Shown: positions 42,362-51,598, counted from the first letter of the stretch. The stretch is 64,000 nucleotides of DNA from Bernardetia sp963719525 (GCA_963719525.1 CAVRCG010000004.1:2356001-2420000), one strand, 5' to 3'. Program-made: numbers and translations. The notes: generated by a model not told the origin, from the letters alone.

Positions 42362-44332
42362 TTGCCTTTTGGAGACAGACAATCAGAGTCCGAAAGCTGG
42401 TTGCTTACAGAATTTAAAGATGGACAACCTCCTTGTTTGCCTTCTTCTATTCACTGTGAATTTATTTCGGAGGCTCGTAAAAATTCTGAAAACAGAATGA
42501 CCGATGTGTTTGTTTCTTATGCCGAAGAAGATGAAGAAATTAGAAACCGAGTTCTGCGTTCGTTGTCGCAATATTTGATAACTACTTGGACACATCAAAT
42601 GGACATTCAAGCAGGAGGAGATTTTGAAAATGAAGTAGAAAGTGGTATCGAACAAGCAGATAATTTTATCTTTTTTATTACAAAAGAATCTATAAAATCA
42701 GAATATTGTAAAAAAGAACTTCAGCACGCTGTAAAATACAATAAACGAATCATTCCTTTAAGAATGGATAGCGTTCCTACTCATGAATTTCCAATAGAAA
42801 TTAGAAATCTACAATTTATTGATTTTACAGATAATAATTATGACTTTATTCCTCGCTCTAGAAATGAAAAAACAGATTATGAGAAAGATATAGACGAACT
42901 ACTCAACCAAATAAACACAGACCGTGATTATTACCACAAGCATAAAGTTATCCTTAATAAAGCAATTCGCTGGAAAGAACAAAACCATAATGCAAGTATT
43001 TTATTAAGAGGGCATAATCTAGATGAAGCAAAAATATGGTTAAAAATTGGTCTGCAAAGGGACAAACATTTGCCTTCACGCTTGCACGAAGAGTTTATAA
43101 GAGAAAGTGAAGCCAAAAGTGGACAATTGAGTACAGAAGTTTTTATTTCGTATTCAAGAGCAGATGGAGATTATGCCAGAAAGCTTAATGATGAACTACA
43201 AGAAAATGGTAAAACAACGTGGTTTGACCAAGAAAGTATTGCCTCTGGTGCTGATTTTCAACAAGAAATCTATAATGGAATTGAAGCGTGTGAGAATTTT
43301 GTGTTTATCATTTCTCCTGATTCCGTACAGTCGCCATATTGTGATGAAGAAGTAAAATTTGCGTACAAACTAGGAAAAAGGATTGTTACTATTCTCTACA
43401 GAGCAACCGAAACTTTTGATATTCCAATGGAACTTTCAAGTATTCAATGGATAAATTTTATTCCCAATCAAGTAGGTTTTCATGATTCATTTTCAGAGCT
43501 TGTCAGAACATTAGATACAGATAGAGAACACGTAAAAGCACACAATCATTGGTATCAAGAAGCATCACAATGGAACAAACAAGATAAGAATAATGATTTT
43601 TTGTTGGTTGGAACGGAGTATTTTTTGGCTCATTCTTGGTATGAGGAATCTATATTAAAAAAGAAAATACCATCACCTAATGCCTTACAGACTGAATATT
43701 TAGAAGCTAGTAAACAAGCTATTGAAACAAAACAAGAAGAAAAAAAGAAAGTAGAAGAGCAGTTATTGACACTTGAAAAAGACAGAAATGCAGAAGCAAA
43801 GAAGAGAATTGAACGTCAAAAAATATTTCTTATAATTGCTTCATTTGCACTTCTTATATCTATAGCAGCAGGTATTTATGCTTTTGTAGAAAAAACAGGT
43901 GCAGAAAAAAGTGAACTTAGAGCCATAGAGAGCGAGAGATTAGCTAAAGATAATGAAGACGAAGCTATTAAAAATAAATTGCAGGCCGAACAAGCAATTC
44001 AAACACTAAACGAGAAAAATACACAATTAGAATCAGCATTAGCACAAATAGACTCTGCTATACAAAAACAGAGTGTCGCAGTAAAACAGAAAATAAAAGC
44101 AGAATCGATATTAGCAACAAGGGAAAACAAATTTAAGAAACAAGACTTCGTAAAAGAACGTTCTTTTGTAGAAGACAGAATGAGAACTAGAGATGAAATA
44201 TTGAAAACTAAAAAATCATTACTCAATTATGCTCGCCAGTTGGAAAGTTTGGGTGTATTAAAAACAAACATTAGGCAATCCTTAGAAAGACAAATTGAAA
44301 ATGATATAAAAGAATTATTAAAATCATTATAA
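42362..44332 (+). CDS. Double-TIR, coiled-coil membrane protein; continuation of the preceding frame
   Basis: Same reading frame as 41825-42349. It begins with the end of the first linker (SESWLLTEFKDGQPP), then TIR 2 (TDVFVSYAEEDEEIR ... SEYCKKELQHA, about 45-180), linker 2 (KHKVILNKAIRWKEQNH ... LPSRLHEEFI), TIR 3 (TEVFISYSRADGDYAR ... SPYCDEEVKFA, about 258-390) and linker 3. All three TIRs keep the glutamate of the C-x-x-E motif. After linker 3 come a coiled coil (about 455-485), a membrane helix (IFLIIASFALLISIAAGIYAF, about 490-510) and a long second coiled coil to the end. The tail resembles the region that carries WD40 or AAA domains in larger TIR proteins, but these are absent. TTG 42362 is the first possible start; ATG 42497 lies right before TIR 2. 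Likely a defence or signalling NADase. Confidence 0.8.
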   Translation: MPFGDRQSESESWLLTEFKDGQPPCLPSSIHCEFISEARKNSENRMTDVFVSYAEEDEEIRNRVLRSLSQYLITTWTHQMDIQAGGDFENEVESGIEQADNFIFFITKESIKSEYCKKELQHAVKYNKRIIPLRMDSVPTHEFPIEIRNLQFIDFTDNNYDFIPRSRNEKTDYEKDIDELLNQINTDRDYYHKHKVILNKAIRWKEQNHNASILLRGHNLDEAKIWLKIGLQRDKHLPSRLHEEFIRESEAKSGQLSTEVFISYSRADGDYARKLNDELQENGKTTWFDQESIASGADFQQEIYNGIEACENFVFIISPDSVQSPYCDEEVKFAYKLGKRIVTILYRATETFDIPMELSSIQWINFIPNQVGFHDSFSELVRTLDTDREHVKAHNHWYQEASQWNKQDKNNDFLLVGTEYFLAHSWYEESILKKKIPSPNALQTEYLEASKQAIETKQEEKKKVEEQLLTLEKDRNAEAKKRIERQKIFLIIASFALLISIAAGIYAFVEKTGAEKSELRAIESERLAKDNEDEAIKNKLQAEQAIQTLNEKNTQLESALAQIDSAIQKQSVAVKQKIKAESILATRENKFKKQDFVKERSFVEDRMRTRDEILKTKKSLLNYARQLESLGVLKTNIRQSLERQIENDIKELLKSL

Positions 44333-44343
44333 AAGTTATCAAT

Positions 44344-44484
44344 AAAGGCTATCATGGTTATTTACAGGTTTAGTAATCAACAAGTTATGTAAAATGTAAA
44401 ACAGTCTTATTTTTCCATAGCACAGGGTTTGCAAACCCTGTGCTATGGAAAAATGACATTACTAAATCAACCGTGATAACCCTT
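44344..44484. repeat. M2-family mobile hairpin element, copy D
   Basis: 141 bp, inverted relative to copies B and C. Ends AAAGGCTATCATGGTT and AACCGTGATAACCCTT; direct repeat AAT on each side (44341-44343, 44485-44487). The hairpin is a perfect palindrome with arms CCATAGCACAGGGTTTG and CAAACCCTGTGCTATGG. It begins 11 bp after the TIR gene's stop and its T-rich hairpin may also terminate that gene. Confidence 0.85.
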
Positions 44485-44565
44485 AATTATCAGTCTTTTT
44501 TTACAAACATTAAAATAATTAAAAATACTATTTCTGTAAAGGCAACCATTATTAATCAAAAAAAT

Positions 44566-45456
44566 ATGACTACTATTTCATCAGATTCTACCTCTATAGA
44601 CAAAACGAAACTAGATTTACCTTTCTTGAGAAAAGAGGTAAGCAGTTTAGCCGAAAAAGTAGCGAAATTTATTTACAAAGAAGCACAAGATTTTGACAAA
44701 GAGGATATTGAAGTCAAGAGTTTTAATAGTTTGGTTTCTTACGTGGACAAAGAAGCAGAAAAAAGAATCGTCGAAAGATTAAGAGAACTTTTACCTCAAG
44801 CTGGAATTATTGCCGAAGAAGGAACAGGAACACCGAAAGAAGAAGGTTTTAATTGGATAATTGACCCACTAGATGGCACAACAAATTTTGTACACGGAAT
44901 TCCTGTTTATTCAATCAGTATTGCGCTTGCTCATACAGAAAAAAATAATTCTGAAAAAGAAAATAATAAAACCGAACTTTTAGTAGGAGTTGTCTATGAA
45001 GTAAATAGAAATGAATGTTTTGCAGCACATCAGAATGGAGGAGCAACCCTTAATGGTAAAAAAATTACTGTTTCTGGAGAAAAAGAGTTAGGAAAATCAC
45101 TCATCGCAACAGGATTTCCGTATGAAGATTTTGATAGAATTGAGGATTATCTCTTTATGATGGGAACGATGATGAAAGCTGCACACGGACTTAGAAGATT
45201 AGGTTCGGCAGCCGTAGATTTGGCTTTTGTGGCAGCAGGACGTTTTGAAGGCTATTTTGAGTATAACTTAAATGCGTGGGACGTAGCAGCAGGCGCACTT
45301 ATCGTAAAAGAAGCTGGAGGAATTGTAAGTGATTTTGAAGGAAATGAAATTGTAGATAATTATGTTTTTGGAAAACAAATTATTGCAGCTACAAATATTC
45401 ATTCACAGATTTTAGAGCTAGTGAGAGAAGTTTTTTTGAAGGAAAAAAATGGATAG
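44566..45456 (+). CDS. suhB: Inositol-1-monophosphatase family phosphatase (SuhB-like)
   Basis: Mg-dependent sugar-phosphate phosphatase, about 296 residues. The metal site is complete: EEG in GIIAEEGTG, then IDPLDGTTNFVHGIPVYSISIAL and WDVAAGALIVKEAGG. It hydrolyses myo-inositol 1-phosphate in the family's best-studied members; the true substrate here could be another phosphate ester. The frame opens at 44440, inside M2 copy D, but ATG 44566 gives the normal N-terminus and avoids the mobile element. nuoD follows 120 bp downstream. Confidence 0.88.
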   Translation: MTTISSDSTSIDKTKLDLPFLRKEVSSLAEKVAKFIYKEAQDFDKEDIEVKSFNSLVSYVDKEAEKRIVERLRELLPQAGIIAEEGTGTPKEEGFNWIIDPLDGTTNFVHGIPVYSISIALAHTEKNNSEKENNKTELLVGVVYEVNRNECFAAHQNGGATLNGKKITVSGEKELGKSLIATGFPYEDFDRIEDYLFMMGTMMKAAHGLRRLGSAAVDLAFVAAGRFEGYFEYNLNAWDVAAGALIVKEAGGIVSDFEGNEIVDNYVFGKQIIAATNIHSQILELVREVFLKEKNG

Positions 45457-45578
45457 AGTTTCTAAATGAAAAAACTATGTTTTGCAAAGTTGATAGTTAG
45501 TCTTTACTCTGTAACTCACAATTTTAATTGATTTTGGATTATTTCATAATTTATAATTTATAATTCGTACTTGTATCT

Positions 45579-46775
45579 ATGTCATTCCTCCAACAATCCG
45601 AACCTACAAAATACACTTCCGAAACGCTCAAAAGTGAAGAAATGCTCTTCAATTTGGGTCCACAACATCCGTCTATGCATGGAGTTTTGCGCTTGGAAGT
45701 CATTACAGATGGCGAAATTGTTAGAGAAGTTGTTCCTCATATTGGTTACTTGCATCGCTGTTTCGAGAAGCACGCTGAGAGTCTGAATTATGCTCAAATT
45801 ATTCCTTATGTCGATAGAATGGATTATGTAGCTTCCATGAATTCTGAACATATTTATGCGTTGGGAGTAGAGCAACTGCTAGGAATTACAGAAAAAATAC
45901 CAAAACGAGTAGAATATATTCGTGTTTTGGTAGCAGAACTGAATCGAATTGCTTCACATTTTGTAGCTATCGGAACGTATGCTGTAGATATTGGTGCGAC
46001 AACGCCTTTTTTGTGGCTAATGAAAGAACGAGAATATATTTTGAGGTTTTTAGAATGGATATGTGGCGCACGGCTTTTATATAATTATATCTGGATTGGT
46101 GGATTATATTACGATTTACCTTTAGATTTTGAGGAAAAATGTAGAGAATATATGAATCATCTAAAACCAAAATTAGAAGACTTAGAAAATTTACTTATCA
46201 ATAATAAAATTTTTGTTTTAAGAACGGCAAATATTGGAGTTTTGCCAATGCAAACGGCTATTAATTACGGAGTTACAGGACCGATGCTTAGAGGTTCTGG
46301 TCTGAAATGGGATTTGAGAAAAGTAGATAAATATTCCATTTATGAAGAACTAGATTTTGATGTTCCGATTGGAGAAGGAAAAATGGGAACAGTTGGAGAT
46401 TGTTGGGACAGAAATTTTGTACGTTTTCAAGAATGTAAAGAATCAATAAAGATAATAGAACAATGTCTAGAAAAACTTACGAAAGAACACAAACGAACAA
46501 GAGATTTTGACCCACAAGCACTCGTTCCAAAACGCATAAAACCACCTCAAACAGATTTTTATTTTAGAGGAGAAAGTGCAAAAGGAGAACTCGGTTTTTT
46601 CTTTCGTCATAATCCAAAACACAAAAAAGGCGACATTCCTTTTCGTCTGAAAGTTCGTGCGCCTTCGTTTTGTAATCTTTCTGTTCTGCCTTTTTTAGCT
46701 AAAAATACCTTACTTTCTGATTTGATTGCTATCGTTGGTTCTTTGGATATTAATTTAGGAGAAGTGGATAGATAA
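45579..46775 (+). CDS. nuoD: NADH-quinone oxidoreductase subunit D
   Basis: The 49-kDa quinone-site subunit of complex I in the peripheral arm. 398 residues with FNLGPQHPSMHGVLRLEV, VPHIGYLHRCFEKHAES, PYVDRMDYVASMN, TPFLWLMKEREYILRF, RTANIGVLPMQTA, GVTGPMLRGSGLKWDLRK and the C-terminal SLDINLGEVDR, so it is complete. The ligands H of GPQHP and the Tyr/Asp around the quinone pocket are present. No other nuo gene lies within the window, which is unusual because nuoD normally sits in a nuoA-N operon. Downstream it converges on the Rpn-type gene with an 7-bp gap. Confidence 0.95.
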   Translation: MSFLQQSEPTKYTSETLKSEEMLFNLGPQHPSMHGVLRLEVITDGEIVREVVPHIGYLHRCFEKHAESLNYAQIIPYVDRMDYVASMNSEHIYALGVEQLLGITEKIPKRVEYIRVLVAELNRIASHFVAIGTYAVDIGATTPFLWLMKEREYILRFLEWICGARLLYNYIWIGGLYYDLPLDFEEKCREYMNHLKPKLEDLENLLINNKIFVLRTANIGVLPMQTAINYGVTGPMLRGSGLKWDLRKVDKYSIYEELDFDVPIGEGKMGTVGDCWDRNFVRFQECKESIKIIEQCLEKLTKEHKRTRDFDPQALVPKRIKPPQTDFYFRGESAKGELGFFFRHNPKHKKGDIPFRLKVRAPSFCNLSVLPFLAKNTLLSDLIAIVGSLDINLGEVDR

Positions 46776-46782
46776 GATTTTG

Positions 46783-47616
46783 CTATTTCAATTCTTTTCT
46801 AATTTCATTAATTTCTTCAACAGATAATCCTGTCATTTCTGAAATAAAATCATTTTCAAGTCCTTTCAAAATCATTTTTTTTGCTACATCTTTTGATTTT
46901 TTCTCTATTCCTTCATTGATTCCATCTTCTCTTTGCAGAGTCAAAACTTTTCTTTTTCCGACTTCTATTTTTGATTGTTCCCATTCTTCTGGCGTGATGC
47001 TTTCATAACTAATTATCTGAGAAACCTTTTTTATAGCTTTATTTTTCATATTTATTTTAGGATTTTCCGAATTGTGAATACTCTCATACACTAAATCCAA
47101 CCAATCTTTATAATTTTTTGGCGTATCGTTTTCTCTATAATTTGGATTAAGATAGATAAGTTCGTGATTGAAAATTTTGCGTTCTATTCCATTTAGATTT
47201 TTAGGATTTAATTTAGAAATCAAAACTTCATCTTTATAAATTTCGTTCGTTTCTTTATCAATTCTATAGGGAGCAGTCATCATCACAATCGTATAAACGG
47301 TTCGATTTACTTTGTAATCTTCACTCGTTCGTTGCTGCTCTGTGATGGCTTGTAAATGATAATGCAGAAAACGATCAAAATTATGGTCATATTCTATCTT
47401 TTGTATTTCTACAATTATTCTTTTTTCAACATCTTCTGCAAAAATATCATACTTAAAATTAATGTTTCCAATTTTTGGACTAAATGCTTTTTCAGTTTCT
47501 ATTTTTTTTGGATTAATTTCAATTCCTATAATATCCTTCACAAAAGCACGGAATACAAATGGGTCTGTAAATGCTTTTTTGAAGAATACTTCGTTGTCTA
47601 ATCTGGCTAGTTTCAT
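46783..47616 (-). CDS. Rpn family recombination-promoting nuclease / PD-(D/E)XK transposase-like, copy 2
   Basis: A 277-residue protein of the Rpn / 'PD-(D/E)XK nuclease family transposase' group. The conserved opening MKLARLDNEVFFKKAFTD and the catalytic pattern FKYDIFAEDVEKRIIVEIQK (D, E-x-Q in place of E-x-K) are visible, with HLQAITEQQRTSEDY and TIVMMTAPY following. The C-terminal third is helical (KVSQIISYESITPEEWEQ...) and ends in a putative helix-turn-helix-like EMTGLSVEEINEIR. It is nearly identical over its first about 220 residues to the gene upstream of it; differences cluster around GINEGIEKKSKD. Related E. coli proteins are DNA endonucleases that promote recombination. Confidence 0.8.
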   Translation of the reverse strand: MKLARLDNEVFFKKAFTDPFVFRAFVKDIIGIEINPKKIETEKAFSPKIGNINFKYDIFAEDVEKRIIVEIQKIEYDHNFDRFLHYHLQAITEQQRTSEDYKVNRTVYTIVMMTAPYRIDKETNEIYKDEVLISKLNPKNLNGIERKIFNHELIYLNPNYRENDTPKNYKDWLDLVYESIHNSENPKINMKNKAIKKVSQIISYESITPEEWEQSKIEVGKRKVLTLQREDGINEGIEKKSKDVAKKMILKGLENDFISEMTGLSVEEINEIRKELK

Positions 47617-47640
47617 TATTTTTATATTTTGTTGAAATGA

Positions 47641-48486
47641 TTATTTTGCCTTATTTCTAATTTCATTGATTTGCTCAACAGATAATCCTGTCATTTCTGA
47701 AATAAAATCATTTTCAAGTCCTTTCAAAATCATTTTTTTTGCCGTTGTAATTTTTTCTTTCTCTACTCCTTTTTCCATTCCCTCCTTTATTCCATCTTCT
47801 CTTTGCAGAGTCAAAACTTTTCTTTTTCCGACTTCTATTTTTGATTGTTCCCATTCTTCTGGCGTAATGCTTTCATAACTAATTATCTGAGAAACCTTTT
47901 TTATAGCTTTATTTTTCATATTTATTTTAGGATTTTCCGAATTGTGAATACTCTCATACACTAAATCCAACCAATCTTTATAATTTTTTGGCGTATCGTT
48001 TTCTCTATAATTTGGATTAAGATAGATAAGTTCGTGATTGAAAATTTTGCGTTCAATTCCATTTAAGTTTTTAGGATTTAATTTAGAAATCAAAACTTCA
48101 TCTTTATAAATTTCGTTTGTTTCTTTATCAATTCTATAGGGAGCAGTCATCATCACAATCGTATAAACGGTTCGATTTACTTTGTAATCTTCACTCGTTC
48201 GTTGCTGCTCTGTGATGGCTTGTAAATGATAATGCAGAAAACGATCAAAATTATGGTCGTATTCTATCTTTTGTATTTCTACAATAATTCTTTTTTCTAC
48301 ATCTTCTGCAAAAATATCATACTTAAAATTAATGTTTCCAATTTTTGGACTAAATGCTTTTTCAGTTTCTATTTTTTTTGGATTAATTTCAATCCCTATA
48401 ATATCTTTCACAAAAGCACGAAATACAAATGGGTCTGTAAATGCTTTTTTGAAAAATACTTCGTTGTCTAATCTAGCTAGTTTCAT
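47641..48486 (-). CDS. Rpn family recombination-promoting nuclease / PD-(D/E)XK transposase-like, copy 1
   Basis: A 281-residue near-duplicate of the protein encoded directly downstream. The first about 220 residues appear identical and the nucleotide sequences differ at scattered, mostly silent positions. The C-terminal variable segment reads GIKEGMEKGVEKEKITT, four residues longer than in its twin, before the shared LKGLENDFISEMTGLS. The two genes are 24 bp apart on the same strand and probably co-transcribed. The variable charged repeat near the C-terminus is typical of this family, where slippage in E/K/G-rich codons changes length. Confidence 0.8.
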   Translation of the reverse strand: MKLARLDNEVFFKKAFTDPFVFRAFVKDIIGIEINPKKIETEKAFSPKIGNINFKYDIFAEDVEKRIIVEIQKIEYDHNFDRFLHYHLQAITEQQRTSEDYKVNRTVYTIVMMTAPYRIDKETNEIYKDEVLISKLNPKNLNGIERKIFNHELIYLNPNYRENDTPKNYKDWLDLVYESIHNSENPKINMKNKAIKKVSQIISYESITPEEWEQSKIEVGKRKVLTLQREDGIKEGMEKGVEKEKITTAKKMILKGLENDFISEMTGLSVEQINEIRNKAK

Positions 48487-48612
48487 AAGTCTATCGGTTA
48501 AATTATTTTCAATTCATTTCAGAATAAAATCATCTTTTTTATAAATTCTTACTAAAAATACAAAAAAACAAGCCAAAAATAGCTTTTATCTCCCAACTAA
48601 AAGATTTATAAA

Positions 48613-48643
48613 TTGATAAATCTGTTTTACTTTCTTAAATTTG
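48613..48643 (+). promoter_or_regulatory. Bacteroidota-type promoter of the aminopeptidase gene
   Basis: TTG at 48613-48615, 20 nt, TAAATTTG at 48636-48643; ATG of the gene is at 48691. Confidence 0.55.
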
Positions 48644-48690
48644 AATAAACTCAAACAGAAAATAATTATACTACATTCTATTCTCAATTT

Positions 48691-49989
48691 ATGCGACACG
48701 AACCTATAAAAAGCAAACTTTTTGAAAAAAATCGTAAGAAATTTACGAAAGATTTATTACCCAATTCGATTGCCATTTTTAACTCAAATGACATTATGCC
48801 GACAAGTGCAGACGGTACATTGCCTTTTGTCCAGCATTCGGATATTTATTATTTGACAGGAATTGCACAAGAAGAAACAATTTTAGTTCTTTTTCCAGAT
48901 GCTAAAGATGAAAAATATAGAGAGGTTTTGTTTGTCAAGGAAACCAACGAACATATAAAGGTTTGGGAAGGCGAAAAGCTCACTAAAGAAGCTGCAACCA
49001 AACAATCAGGAATAAAAACAGTATTTTGGATTGATCAATTTTGGTCTATTTTTCAGCAGTTTATGATTTTTCCTGCTCAAAATGTCTATCTTACAACAAA
49101 CGAACATACAAGAAATGGTGTAGAAACTCAAACTCGTGATGATCGTTTTCGTAAAGAAATGCAGCATCGTTTTCCATTGCATAACTATCAAAGAAACGCA
49201 CCAATTTTACAAAAAATTCGTGCTATAAAGGAAAAAACTGAAATCGAACTTATTCGTCATGCGTGTAGCATTACTGAAAAAGGTTTTCGTCGTGTGCTTT
49301 CTTTTGTGAAATCTGGTGTTATGGAGTTCGAAATTGAAGCCGAATTTTTGCATGAATTTATGATTAATCGTTCGAAGGGTTTTGCTTATGAACCAATTAT
49401 TGCAGCAGGAGAAAATTCTTGTGTCTTGCATTATGTAGAGAATGATAATGTTTGTAAAAAAGGAGATATAATTTTGTTTGATGTCGGTGCAGAATATGCA
49501 GGTTATGCTTCTGATATGTCAAGAACAATTCCTGTAAGTGGAAAATATTCAAAACGACAAAAAGAAGTTTATAACGCTGTTTTGCGTGTTCAGCGTGATG
49601 CAATGAAACTTTTAAATCCTTCAAACACACTTCAAGAATATCATAAAGAAGTAGGACATCTAATGGAAAAAGAATTGATTGGATTAGGACTTTTAGATAA
49701 AAAAGAAGTCAAGAATCAAGACAAGAATAATCCGTTGTATAAAAAATATTTTATGCACGGAACAACGCATCATTTAGGAATTAATGTTCATGATTATGGT
49801 GCTTTTGATAGAAAAATAGAAGAAGGAATGGTTTTTACTGTTGAACCAGGGATTTATATTCCAGAAGAAAAAATTGGAATCCGTTTGGAAAATGATATTG
49901 TAATTACAAAAAATGGTTACGATGATTTGATGGGAACTATTCCTATTGAAGTAGAAGAAATTGAGGATTTGATGAATGCTAAAAAATAA
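48691..49989 (+). CDS. pepP: Xaa-Pro aminopeptidase (M24B)
   Basis: Mn-dependent cytoplasmic peptidase that removes an N-terminal residue preceding proline. The 432-residue protein has an AMP_N domain (HSDIYYLTGIAQEETILVLFP, about 45-70) and a creatinase-fold catalytic domain with all five metal ligands: D in FDVGAEYAGYASDMSRTIP (two aspartates), H in HGTTHHLGINVHD, E in VFTVEPGIYI and E in GIRLENDIVIT. AHVLHY-type substrate histidine is represented by SCVLHYVEND. A Bacteroidota promoter lies 48 bp upstream. It is transcribed alone. Confidence 0.92.
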   Translation: MRHEPIKSKLFEKNRKKFTKDLLPNSIAIFNSNDIMPTSADGTLPFVQHSDIYYLTGIAQEETILVLFPDAKDEKYREVLFVKETNEHIKVWEGEKLTKEAATKQSGIKTVFWIDQFWSIFQQFMIFPAQNVYLTTNEHTRNGVETQTRDDRFRKEMQHRFPLHNYQRNAPILQKIRAIKEKTEIELIRHACSITEKGFRRVLSFVKSGVMEFEIEAEFLHEFMINRSKGFAYEPIIAAGENSCVLHYVENDNVCKKGDIILFDVGAEYAGYASDMSRTIPVSGKYSKRQKEVYNAVLRVQRDAMKLLNPSNTLQEYHKEVGHLMEKELIGLGLLDKKEVKNQDKNNPLYKKYFMHGTTHHLGINVHDYGAFDRKIEEGMVFTVEPGIYIPEEKIGIRLENDIVITKNGYDDLMGTIPIEVEEIEDLMNAKK

Positions 49990-50038
49990 TTATTTAACTT
50001 GATAAATCAAGTTGCTACTTTCTTTACGTAGTAATTTG

Positions 50039-50207
50039 CAATATGAGTGACATTTCTAAATAAATAAATAGTTGCCAAATTTTATTCTGTGCAATCGTCT
50101 TTTTTCCATAAAATAGGGTTTGCAAACCCTATTCTATGGAAAAAGCAAACTATTATTTTGTGAAAAACAACTTTATATGCAGAAATTGGAAAATGTTACT
50201 CATATTG
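50039..50207. repeat. G-family mobile hairpin element, intact copy
   Basis: 169 bp with ends CAATATGAGTGACATT and AATGTTACTCATATTG and the 6-bp target duplication AATTTG on both sides (50033-50038, 50208-50213). The central hairpin has arms CCATAAAATAGGGTTTG and CAAACCCTATTCTATGG flanked by T and A runs. An M4-type fragment (CTTGATAAATCAAG) lies just to its left. It is the only content of the gap upstream of the DUF3999 gene. Confidence 0.85.
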
Positions 50208-50254
50208 AATTTGATTTATCAAATCAAATTTCTACAATCAACATAAAAAATCTT

Positions 50255-51598
50255 ATGAAAAAATTAATCGTTCAAATTAGCTTCGTACTTACTCTCGTGT
50301 TTTTATGCAATAGCATTTTTGCTCAAAATTTTCTTTACAAAAGAGAACTAACAGGAATTAAAACAAATAAAGAAACTCAATGGTATAAAATAAATATTCC
50401 TTTTGAAGTTTCGGAAAAAACGAATACAGATTTTTCAGATATTCGAATCTTTGGAGTCGCTGAAACTGACACGGTAGAAGTTCCTTTTATGACTAAAAAA
50501 ATAACGCAGAAATCTGAAAAAAAACAGCTTGATTTCAAGATAATTAATTCTTCTAAAAAAGATAATTCTTATTTTTTTACTTTAGAAACAGAAAAAAACA
50601 GAAAAGAAATAATTAATTTAATTAAGCTAAATTTTGAAAACACCAATTTTGATTGGAGAATAAAACTAGAAGGAAGCCAAAATCAAAACGAATGGTTTGA
50701 GATTTTAGATAATTATAGAATTGTTTCTATCAAGAATGAATTTACAGACTATCAATTTACAAAACTTGCATTTGCAGACTCAAAATATAAGTATTATAGA
50801 ATAATTTTATCTGACAGTTTTGAAAACAAATCTGAAAGTCAAAGTGAAAATAGTTTTGAAGATAATGAACCAAAATTAAATGCTGCAACTGTATTTTTAC
50901 AAAAAACAACGGTAGGAAATTTTGAGGATTTAGAGATTATTTCTCAAAAAACAAAGATTAATAAAGAGAAAAAACAAACTAGTATTGATATAGAATTGGC
51001 TTATTCTGTTCCAGTAGATTATCTTTCATTAAGAGTAGAAAATGATTTTGATTATTACAGGACTATTCAATTTAAGTATTTATTGGATAGTACAATTACC
51101 GAAAAAGGAACTATCTATAATTTTGTTACGCTTCATACAAGTACGCTTTCTTCAATAGAAAAACAAAACGGAGTTTCAAGTTTCTTTATTAATCCAAATA
51201 CTGGTTCGAACGAAAAGTCTAAGAAATATCAAATTATTATCAATAATCAAGACAATCAACCTTTAGATATTGGAAAGATAGAATTGAAAGGTTATACAAA
51301 TCATATTTTCTGTAGAGTTGCTGCAAAAAAAGATAATCCAACCAATAAAAATCTAACTTATTTTATTGTATATGGAAATGAAAGAATACAAAAACCTAAT
51401 TACGATATTGTTCGTTTTGAAAATAGTATTCCTCAAGATATAATTTCATTAGAATTAAAACCTGAACAAAAAATTGCACAAAAGGAAGTAGAAAAAGTAA
51501 AACCACTTTTTGAAAACTCGTTTTGGTTGTGGGTTCTTATGGGAACAATCATTTTAGTTTTGACAGGTTTTACTTTCAAAATGATGAAAAAACAATAG
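50255..51598 (+). CDS. DUF3999-like exported membrane protein
   Basis: About 447 residues from ATG 50255, which directly precedes the signal peptide KKLIVQISFVLTLVFLCNSIFAQ; the frame opens earlier (50120) inside a G element, which is not meaningful. The extracellular part is beta-rich, opening with FLYKRELTGIKTNKETQWYKINIPFEV and containing DFSDIRIFG...EVPFM, the opening pattern of DUF3999 proteins. One C-terminal membrane helix (FWLWVLMGTIILVLTGFTF) is followed by a short KMMKKQ tail, so the protein is a type I membrane protein. Function unknown; in other bacteria the family lies with a DUF2339 partner, which is absent here. Confidence 0.65.
   Translation: MKKLIVQISFVLTLVFLCNSIFAQNFLYKRELTGIKTNKETQWYKINIPFEVSEKTNTDFSDIRIFGVAETDTVEVPFMTKKITQKSEKKQLDFKIINSSKKDNSYFFTLETEKNRKEIINLIKLNFENTNFDWRIKLEGSQNQNEWFEILDNYRIVSIKNEFTDYQFTKLAFADSKYKYYRIILSDSFENKSESQSENSFEDNEPKLNAATVFLQKTTVGNFEDLEIISQKTKINKEKKQTSIDIELAYSVPVDYLSLRVENDFDYYRTIQFKYLLDSTITEKGTIYNFVTLHTSTLSSIEKQNGVSSFFINPNTGSNEKSKKYQIIINNQDNQPLDIGKIELKGYTNHIFCRVAAKKDNPTNKNLTYFIVYGNERIQKPNYDIVRFENSIPQDIISLELKPEQKIAQKEVEKVKPLFENSFWLWVLMGTIILVLTGFTFKMMKKQ

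Noticed and set aside
44440..44565. Upstream extension of the SuhB-like frame
   Set aside because: It runs through M2 copy D; the conserved family N-terminus begins at 44566.
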